DNA of 64,000 nucleotides from Nocardioides aquaticus. Lineage in GTDB: Bacteria; Actinomycetota; Actinomycetes; Propionibacteriales; Nocardioidaceae. Position 1 is the first letter of the stretch, and each line of letters opens with the position of its first letter. The notes under the pieces were generated by a model that saw only the letters and a program-made list of their open reading frames with translations, did not search any database and was not told the origin of the DNA. Of the stretch, positions 58,246-64,000 are shown one piece after another. The position numbers were made by a program, and so were the translations under genes. The stretch lies in contig NZ_CP075371.1 in NCBI RefSeq assembly GCF_018459925.1, forward strand, positions 496,001-560,000, read 5' to 3'.

Positions 58246-58280
58246 GTTGAACCTTGTTCAACCTTGTCTCCACAAGGTTG
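58246..58280. promoter_or_regulatory. Nested dyads upstream of sigma-factor gene
   Basis: GTTGAA-N5-TTCAAC at 58246-58262 overlaps CAACCTTGT-N4-ACAAGGTTG at 58259-58280. They lie between the divergent sigma-factor and cyclase starts (58204 and 58409). The 13-mer TTGTTCAACCTTG within it also precedes the LLM gene at 2127. Confidence 0.65.
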
Positions 58281-58408
58281 CACAGACCTACGGCGTAAGC
58301 CAGCCACGCCGGATATTCCACCTCTCGGGGTGAGAGCGCCCCGAGGGCCCGGTGGGCAACACCGCTGTCCGGCTCCGACCGGCTCCGGTCGGCCGCTACC
58401 CTGCCGCC

Positions 58409-60022
58409 ATGCCGACGAGCCCCCAGGGCGTGGGTTCCACCGCCTTCGAGTCGGTCCTGCTGGGTCCCACCGACCAGTCGCCGCGCCGGCTGCGCTGGCG
58501 CGTGCAGGTCCTGCTCACTTCGATGCTGCTCGCCACGCACCTGATCGGCGCCGCCGTCGTGGTCGTGCTCTCGGTGCTGGTGCTGCCGTCCACCCCGCTC
58601 TCCGACGCCAGCGTGGTGGGGCTGGCGATCGCGGTGCCCGTCTACGTCGTCGTCGCGGTGGTGGTCGGTGGCACCGCCGCGACCGTCCGCGGGCTCCGCG
58701 CCCTGCGCTGGTCCAGCCAGGGGCGCGCGCCCTCGGAGCAGGAGCGGCGTACGGCGCTGCGGCTGCCGTGGCAGCTGACCCTCGTGCAGGCCGCGATGTG
58801 GGCCGGGGCGCTCGGGGTCTTCTCGCTCCTCAGCCTCCTCCTGCAGCCCGAGCGGGCGCTGACCACGGCGCTGACGATCGCGATCGCGGGCCTGGTGGTG
58901 AGCGCCGTGGCCTTCCTGCTCAGCGAGTTCGGGCTGCGCCCGATCGCGGCACGGGCGCTGACCGGCGAGCTGCTCCAGGACGGTCGCGGCCTGGTCGGCG
59001 TGCGTCGGCGGATGGTCGTCTTCTGGTTGATCGGCACGGCCGCGCCGCTGATGGGGGTCTTCCTGGCCGCGGTCATCTTCCTGGCCGACGGCGCGCTGGG
59101 CGGCGAGGACCTGGGGCCGACGCGGTTCGCCTGGATCGTGCTGGCGCTGGCCGGGGTGGTCCTCGGCGTCGGGCTGCTGGTCACGCTGCTCACGACGCGG
59201 GCGGTGGTCGGCCCGATCACCTCGGTCCGGCAGGCCCTGCTGCGGGTCGGCGAGGGCGACCTCGACACCGAGATCACGGTGTACGACGGCACCGAGCTCG
59301 GGCTGCTGCAGGCCGGCTTCAACCAGATGGTCCGGGGCCTGCGCGAGCGCGAGGAGCTGCGCGACGTGTTCGGGCGCCACGTCGGGCGCGAGGTCGCGGA
59401 CGCGGCCGCCGCGGGGTCGGTCGAGCTGGGCGGGCAGTCCCGCGCGGTCACGGTCCTCTTCGTGGACCTGGTCGGCTCGACCTCGTTCGCGACCGAGCGG
59501 GACGCCGACGAGGTGGTGGGCACGCTCAACCGGTTCTTCGCCGTCGTGGTGGAGGAGGTCGGGCGTGAGCGGGGCCTGGTCAACAAGTTCATGGGCGACG
59601 CCGTCCTGGCGGTCTTCGGGGCACCGGTCGACCACGAGGACCACCCGGGTGCCGGGCTCCGCGCGGGGCGACGGATCGCGGCCCGGCTGGCCGAGGAGGT
59701 CGGCGAGATCCGTGCCGGCATCGGGATCGCGACGGGCACCGCCTTCGCCGGCAACGTGGGCGACGAGCAGCGCTACGAGTACACCGTGATCGGCGACTCG
59801 GTGAACTGCGCGGCGCGGCTGTGCGACCTCGCCAAGGACCCGCCCCCCGGGACCGCGGAGGCGGTCGGGTCGTCGCTGCTGCTCGCCGCGATGAGCACGG
59901 TGGCGGCCGCTGCGGGCGACGAGGCCGGGCACTGGCGCGCGGCGGGCTCGACGGTGCTGCGCGGGCGCAGCGAGGAGACGGAGCTGGCGGCGCTCGCCGC
60001 CCCGGTCAGCGCGGCCCGGTGA
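58409..60022 (+). CDS. Membrane-bound class III adenylate/guanylate cyclase with HAMP
   Basis: A 537-residue protein from ATG 58409. About six hydrophobic helices in residues 25-280 are followed by a HAMP-like region (TSVRQALLRVGEGDLDTEIT) and a catalytic domain. FVDLVGSTSFA and KFMGDAVLAVFGAP hold the two metal-binding Asp, and GDSVNCAARL the transition-state region. It makes cAMP (or cGMP) in response to a membrane signal. It is divergent from the sigma factor across the dyad region. The convergent class-V gene overlaps its end by 17 bases. Confidence 0.88.
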   Translation: MPTSPQGVGSTAFESVLLGPTDQSPRRLRWRVQVLLTSMLLATHLIGAAVVVVLSVLVLPSTPLSDASVVGLAIAVPVYVVVAVVVGGTAATVRGLRALRWSSQGRAPSEQERRTALRLPWQLTLVQAAMWAGALGVFSLLSLLLQPERALTTALTIAIAGLVVSAVAFLLSEFGLRPIAARALTGELLQDGRGLVGVRRRMVVFWLIGTAAPLMGVFLAAVIFLADGALGGEDLGPTRFAWIVLALAGVVLGVGLLVTLLTTRAVVGPITSVRQALLRVGEGDLDTEITVYDGTELGLLQAGFNQMVRGLREREELRDVFGRHVGREVADAAAAGSVELGGQSRAVTVLFVDLVGSTSFATERDADEVVGTLNRFFAVVVEEVGRERGLVNKFMGDAVLAVFGAPVDHEDHPGAGLRAGRRIAARLAEEVGEIRAGIGIATGTAFAGNVGDEQRYEYTVIGDSVNCAARLCDLAKDPPPGTAEAVGSSLLLAAMSTVAAAAGDEAGHWRAAGSTVLRGRSEETELAALAAPVSAAR

Positions 60023-61256
60023 CGAGCCGGCCGAGGCCGTCCAGCAGGCGGTCGACGTCCTCGTCGTCGGTGTAGGGCGAGATCCCCACCCGGAGGCCAC
60101 CGGTGTCGCCCAGGCCGAGGTGCCGTGAGGCGTGCACCGCGTAGAAGTGGCTCGCGGGCGCGTTCACCCCCAGCCCGGCCAGGAACCGGTACGCGTCGGC
60201 CGCCTCGACGCCGGGCACGTCCTCGAACGTCAGCAGCAGGGTCGGGGTGCGCCGGGCCGCCCGGGACCTCACGGTGACGCCCAGGTCGGTGGCGCCCTGC
60301 TCCACCCGGTCGCGGAGCCGGGCCTCGTGCGCCTCGACCGCGGCCAGCGAGTGCGCGAGGCGGGTGGGCCGCGGGTCCGTGGCCGCGGCGGCGGGCGCGC
60401 CCACCACGTCGGCCAGCCCGGCCAGGAAGTCGACCGCGGCGCTCAGCCCGGCGAGCAGCTCGTACGGCAGCGTGCCGGCCTCGAACCGCTCCGGCACCCG
60501 CTCGGGCGACGGCTCCAGCTTGGCCGGGTGCAGCGTCTCGAGGAGCGCGGGGTCACCGTGCAGGACGCCGCAGTGCGGGCCGAGCACCTTGTAGGGCGAC
60601 CACGAGTAGAGGTCGGCGCCGATCGCGGGGAGGTCGACGCGGTGGTGCGCGGTGAGGTGGACGCCGTCGACGTGCACCAGCGCGCCGGCGTCGTGGGCGG
60701 CCTCGGTGATCGCGGCGACGTCGGGGCGGGTGCCGAGCAGGTTGGAGGCGCCGGTCACCGCGACCAGGCGGGTGCGCGGGCCCAGCAGCCCGGTGATCGC
60801 GGCGGGGTCGAGCTCGCCGGTGGCCGGGTCGAAGTCCGCCCAGCGCACGGTGGCGCCGACGGCCGCGGCGGCCGAGGTCCAGGGCGCGACGTTGGCGTCG
60901 TGGTCCAGCCGCGTCACGACCACCTCGTCCCCGGGACCCCACCCCGCGGCCAGGGTGCGGGCGAGGTCGAAGGTCAGCGCGGTCATGCTGCGGCCCACGA
61001 CCACGCCCGCGGGATCCCCGCCCACGAGGTCGGCGGCAGCCTGTCGGGCGGCCAGGACGACGGCGTCCGCGCGCCGCTCCGAGGCCGTGGTGCCACCCCG
61101 GTTCGACAGCCCCGCGACGAGCGCGCCGGCGACGGCCTCGGCGACCGCGGTCGGGGTCTGCGAGCCCCCGGGCCCGTCGAAGTAGGCGGTGCCGTCGGCC
61201 AGCGCCGGGAAGTGCGCCCGGAGCGCGGCGACGTCGTAGGTGGTGCCGGTGCTCAC
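60006..61256 (-). CDS. Class-V PLP-dependent aminotransferase / cysteine desulfurase-like
   Basis: A 416-residue fold-type I enzyme from GTG 61256. FDGPGGSQTP at the N-terminus, HDANVAPW, VHVDGVHLTAHH (PLP Asp and ring-stacking His) and the Schiff-base Lys in WSPYKVLGPHCG are visible. The family includes cysteine desulfurases, kynureninase-like and isopenicillin epimerase-like enzymes. No clear active-loop Cys typical of SufS/IscS is seen, so desulfurase activity is unsure. It is cotranscribed with an upstream 129-residue protein by a GTGA overlap. Confidence 0.82.
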   Translation of the reverse strand: MSTGTTYDVAALRAHFPALADGTAYFDGPGGSQTPTAVAEAVAGALVAGLSNRGGTTASERRADAVVLAARQAAADLVGGDPAGVVVGRSMTALTFDLARTLAAGWGPGDEVVVTRLDHDANVAPWTSAAAAVGATVRWADFDPATGELDPAAITGLLGPRTRLVAVTGASNLLGTRPDVAAITEAAHDAGALVHVDGVHLTAHHRVDLPAIGADLYSWSPYKVLGPHCGVLHGDPALLETLHPAKLEPSPERVPERFEAGTLPYELLAGLSAAVDFLAGLADVVGAPAAAATDPRPTRLAHSLAAVEAHEARLRDRVEQGATDLGVTVRSRAARRTPTLLLTFEDVPGVEAADAYRFLAGLGVNAPASHFYAVHASRHLGLGDTGGLRVGISPYTDDEDVDRLLDGLGRLVTGPR

Positions 61257-61642
61257 CGCAGGACCTCGCGGACGGCGGCGGTGAAGCCGTCCACGTCGGC
61301 CACGGTGAGGGTCGCGCCCGGGTGCCGCAGCCGGCCGGTCGGCTCGATGCTATGGACCGGCTCGTGGAAGGAGACGCAGGCGCCGCGGTCGCCGTTGGTG
61401 GCGAAGCTGATCCCGCGGTCGCTGAAGGAGAGGTGCGGCGGGCCGGCGGTCTTGAGCAGGGCGTAGCCGCCGGAGACCTCGACACCGGCCAGGTTGGCGA
61501 CCGGGGTCCGCAACCGCCACGGCCCGAACCGCACCCGCAGCTCGTCGTCCAGCTCCACGCCGGTGGTGGCGGCCGTGATGCCGAAGGGCAGGCCCAGGAC
61601 CTTGTAGCGCGGGTCGAGGCGGAAGGCGAAGCGCTGCGTCAT
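61253..61642 (-). CDS. Hypothetical protein, 129 aa
   Basis: Unrecognised, from ATG 61642. A beta-rich sequence with a repeated strand pattern (VELDDELRVRFGPWRLRTPV) resembling PH-like or DUF-type actinobacterial proteins. No TM helix. Its stop overlaps the class-V enzyme start, so it is part of that operon; role unknown. Confidence 0.6.
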   Translation of the reverse strand: MTQRFAFRLDPRYKVLGLPFGITAATTGVELDDELRVRFGPWRLRTPVANLAGVEVSGGYALLKTAGPPHLSFSDRGISFATNGDRGACVSFHEPVHSIEPTGRLRHPGATLTVADVDGFTAAVREVLR

Positions 61643-61863
61643 CCGGGCAACCTACGCGTGGCCCCCCCGGCCCCGTCCTCGCCCGTCAGGTCGGGGTGGC
61701 GGCGAGATTCTGGAGGCACAGTCGCGCGGATCAGGGTTCACCCTTCAGAATGGGGCGCGGCGGCACGCGCTGCCGTTTCGATCGGGCGTGGCCCGCACCA
61801 CGTTCCCCCCTGCGGCGACCACCGAGCCCGCGACCACCGAGCCCGCGACCGCGAAGGAGCCCC

Positions 61864-62715
61864 GTGACCCCCCACGCCCACGACGCCCGGGCGGCCCGCC
61901 GGGCGCTCCGGGGGGTGCGCGGCGGGGTGCTCGGGGGGACCGGTCGCCCGGTACGGCTGGCGGTCGTCGACGACTACGAGATCGTCCGCGCCGGCATCAC
62001 GGCGATGCTCGAGCCGTACGCCGCGCGGGTCCGCGTCGTCGAGGTCGCCGCGGCCGACCTCGACCAGGAGGACGTCGACGTCGTGCTCTACGACACCGAC
62101 ACCCAGACCCAGGGCACCCGGGTCAGCCTCGAGGTGCTGCTCGGGCGGACCCCGGTGGCCGCCGACCGGGCCCCGGGGCAGCGACCGCCCCGGGTGGTGG
62201 TCTTCAGCTGGAACGTGGACCCCGCCCGGGTCGACACGGCCCTGCGGCGCGGTGCGGCGGGCTACCTCAGCAAGGGGCTCACGGCGGTGGACCTGGTCAC
62301 CGCGGTCGAGCAGGTGCAGGCCGGCGAGCGGGTGCGTCCCGAGGCCGAGGGCGACGACGACGAGCCGGCCGGCGGGTGGCGCGGCCAGGGGGAGGGCCTG
62401 AGCGCGCGGGAGGCCGAGACCATCGCGCTGATCACCCAGGGCCTGTCCAACCAGGAGATCGCCGACCGGTCCTTCCTGTCGATCAACTCGGTGAAGACCT
62501 ACATCCGCAGCGCCTACCGCAAGATCGGCGTGACCCGTCGCTCGCAGGCGGTGCTGTGGGGCCTGCAGCACGGGTTCGACGTCCCGGACCGGCCCGTGCC
62601 GGGGGTCGGCGCCGCGGGGGCCGACCTGACCCGGCGGCCCCCGCCGTCCCACCCGCCGTCCCACCCGCCGCCCCACCCGCCGTCCCGCCCGCGCCCGCCC
62701 GCCGTCGAGGCGTAG
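61864..62715 (+). CDS. LuxR-type response regulator with proline-rich tail
   Basis: A 283-residue NarL-like protein from GTG 61864 (AAGGAG upstream). The receiver has RLAVVDDYEIVRAGITAML, the phospho-Asp in DVVLYDTDT and the Lys in GYLSKGLTA. The LuxR HTH is LSAREAETIALITQGLSNQE and LSINSVKTYIRSAYRKIG. It is a close paralogue of the protein at 54686. The tail (residues about 255-281) is a 12-base tandem repeat coding PPSHPPSHPPPHPP. No kinase adjoins, so its partner is unknown. The 221-base gap before it holds only a short direct repeat ACCACCGAGCCCGCG. Confidence 0.88.
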   Translation: MTPHAHDARAARRALRGVRGGVLGGTGRPVRLAVVDDYEIVRAGITAMLEPYAARVRVVEVAAADLDQEDVDVVLYDTDTQTQGTRVSLEVLLGRTPVAADRAPGQRPPRVVVFSWNVDPARVDTALRRGAAGYLSKGLTAVDLVTAVEQVQAGERVRPEAEGDDDEPAGGWRGQGEGLSAREAETIALITQGLSNQEIADRSFLSINSVKTYIRSAYRKIGVTRRSQAVLWGLQHGFDVPDRPVPGVGAAGADLTRRPPPSHPPSHPPPHPPSRPRPPAVEA

Positions 62716-62922
62716 CCCCGCACCGTCGGGTCGTTCGTCGGGCCGCTCGTCGGGGGTGGGCCGATCCGGCATACTGGGCGTGCCGGCGGTCACGCCCGGG
62801 TTCCCGACTCACGCAGACGGGGCCCGAGCCTGGCTGCCGGTGCCACGTCCGGGGGACGGACCGACGCCCGCCGACCCGACTGGGTGGCCGGTGCCCACGC
62901 GCGCTGCTGGCAGGCTGGGACG

Positions 62923-64000
62923 GTGAGCCCCACCGAGAAGCTGCCCCCGCACGTCATGGTCCTCTTCGGCGCGACGGGTGACCTCGCCCGCCGCAAGCTC
63001 TTCCCGGGCCTCTACAAGCTGGCCCGCGCCGGTCGGCTGCCCGCGGACTACCAGGTCATCGGCAGCGGCCGGCACAGCCCGGGCTCCGACGAGGAGTTCC
63101 GCGACCAGGTCCGCAAGGGGCTGGCCGAGACCGTCGGCGACCTCGACGACGACCTGGTGGCCGAGCTCGTCGGCCGGGTGTCGTTCCAGACCTCGAACGC
63201 CGACGACGGTGCCGACCTCGCCGAGGCCGTCCGGACCGCCGAGCAGGCGCTGGTGGGGGGCGACGACGTCTCCGACGTCCGCCGGCTGGTCTACCTCTCG
63301 GTGCCGCCGTCGGCCATGCAGGACATGATCCACATGCTCGGTCGGGAGGGCATCGCCGAGCGCGCCCGCCTGGTGATCGAGAAGCCGTTCGGTCTGGACC
63401 TGGAGTCCTCCCGCGAGCTCGACGCGGCCCTCAAGGACGTCGTCGACGAGGACCAGGTCTTCCGCATCGACCACTTCCTGGGCAAGGAGGCGGTGCAGAA
63501 CATCCTGGCGCTGCGCTTCGCCAACGGCCTCTTCGAGCCGGCCTGGGACGCCCAGCACCTCACCTCGGTGCAGATCGACGTGCCCGAGGAGCTCGGGCTG
63601 GAGGGACGCGGCAGCTTCTACGAGTCCACCGGCTGCCTGCGCGACATGGTCTCCACCCACCTCTCGCAGCTGCTCGGCTTCGTGGCGCTGGAGGACCCGG
63701 GCGAGTTCAGCGCCGACGCCGTGCGCGACGCGAAGGCGAAGGTCTTCGCCGACCTGCAGCCGCTGGACCCGGCCAAGGTCGTCTTCGGGCAGTTCGAGGG
63801 CTACCGCGACGAGGAGGACGTGGCCGAGGACTCCGACGTCGAGACGTTCGTGGCGATCGAGGCCCGCGTCGACAACGACCGGTGGCGCGGGGTGCCGTTC
63901 TACCTGCGCACCGGCAAGGCGCTGGCGCAGCAGCGGCGCACGATCACGCTGCGCTTCCGGACCGCGGAGAGCCTGATCTTCGGCGAGGACCCCGGCCCGA
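62923..64000 (+). CDS. zwf: Glucose-6-phosphate dehydrogenase, 3' end outside window
   Basis: GTG 62923 ([16 protein letters not shown]) opens a frame running off the window after about 359 residues. The NADP loop [15 protein letters not shown] and the substrate/active-site block [13 protein letters not shown] (His and Lys) identify G6PD, the first enzyme of the oxidative pentose phosphate pathway. FYLRTGKAL near the end is also diagnostic. No pathway neighbour is visible here. The 207 bases upstream hold no gene I can support. Confidence 0.93.
   Translation, partial: MSPTEKLPPHVMVLFGATGDLARRKLFPGLYKLARAGRLPADYQVIGSGRHSPGSDEEFRDQVRKGLAETVGDLDDDLVAELVGRVSFQTSNADDGADLAEAVRTAEQALVGGDDVSDVRRLVYLSVPPSAMQDMIHMLGREGIAERARLVIEKPFGLDLESSRELDAALKDVVDEDQVFRIDHFLGKEAVQNILALRFANGLFEPAWDAQHLTSVQIDVPEELGLEGRGSFYESTGCLRDMVSTHLSQLLGFVALEDPGEFSADAVRDAKAKVFADLQPLDPAKVVFGQFEGYRDEEDVAEDSDVETFVAIEARVDNDRWRGVPFYLRTGKALAQQRRTITLRFRTAESLIFGEDPGP

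Noticed and set aside
58205..60100. A long minus-strand frame opposite the cyclase
   Set aside because: It is composition-driven. The only real part is the sigma-2 region below 58204.
61643..61863. A small gene in the 221-base gap before the LuxR gene
   Set aside because: Possible frames are short, lack ribosome sites, and consist of a duplicated ACCACCGAGCCCGCG stretch.
62809..63660. A 283-codon minus-strand frame at the window end
   Set aside because: It lies opposite clear G6PD motifs on the plus strand and has no family features.
1..64000. Insertion sequences, prophage, tRNA or rRNA genes
   Set aside because: No transposase or phage motifs, clover-leaf sequences or rRNA-like blocks were found on either strand.

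Overview
The window is high-GC DNA (I estimate over 70 % G+C) from an actinobacterium. Supporting signs are frequent GTG starts, dense GTGA/ATGA stop-start overlaps, a mycothione reductase (mycothiol redox), a mycofactocin cluster, a SigB/F/G-type sigma factor and a beta-ketoadipate cluster with a fused PcaL. A member of the Nocardioidaceae, such as Nocardioides, fits best, but this is inference. No tRNA, rRNA, CRISPR array, insertion sequence or prophage was recognised. No gene-free stretch exceeds 300 bases.

1-13.4 kb holds housekeeping and redox genes: a partial SDR, RidA, a degenerate 2H-phosphoesterase-like protein, an LLM flavoenzyme, a NUDIX-like protein, a zinc alcohol dehydrogenase, an NCS2 uracil permease, a MASE1 histidine kinase, a HAD phosphatase, mycothione reductase, an NAD(P)-binding protein, a cobalamin/metal-receptor-like protein and a thioesterase. 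13.4-23.8 kb is acyl-CoA metabolism: an XRE-TetR fusion regulator, a cyclase-family hydrolase with an acyl-CoA ligase, an ACAD10/11-like dehydrogenase with an HSDL2-like SDR, and the fused B12 mutase IcmF. A divergent GH6-like secreted protein follows. 24-29.2 kb is the mycofactocin locus (mftR, then mftA-B-C-D-E and a mycofactocin-type SDR). mftF and mftG are not in the window.

29.2-34.7 kb has an SDR / ADPS-like flavoprotein / FGGY kinase operon that looks like an unassigned polyol pathway, a membrane protein and a VOC protein. 34.7-48.6 kb is a nearly complete route from 4-hydroxybenzoate to succinyl-CoA and acetyl-CoA. It comprises an aromatic-acid transporter, PobA, PcaHG, PcaB, PcaL (PcaC+PcaD), PcaIJ and thiolase PcaF, with two IclR regulators, an old-yellow-enzyme homologue and a semialdehyde dehydrogenase beside it. 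48.6-54.6 kb carries a thioesterase, two tandem small membrane proteins, an MMPL transporter with a TetR regulator, and an acyl-CoA dehydrogenase with a divergent TetR.

54.6-62.7 kb is signalling: two paralogous LuxR-type response regulators (one with Glu in place of the phospho-Asp), a CarH/LitR-like MerR-B12 regulator, two unknown small proteins, a sigma factor, a membrane adenylate cyclase and a class-V PLP enzyme. The window ends inside glucose-6-phosphate dehydrogenase.

Three cross-cutting observations stand out. A dispersed repeat of about 22-bp units, ending in a conserved terminal unit, occupies four intergenic spaces. Three genes each read as intact only if one C is added to a C run, so homopolymer sequencing error or true frameshift must be separated. 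Several clear dyads sit at regulator or operon starts (14341, 14442, 19290, 22611, 36212, 52721, 58246), and a pair of very long perfect stem-loops lies at 23764-24008.
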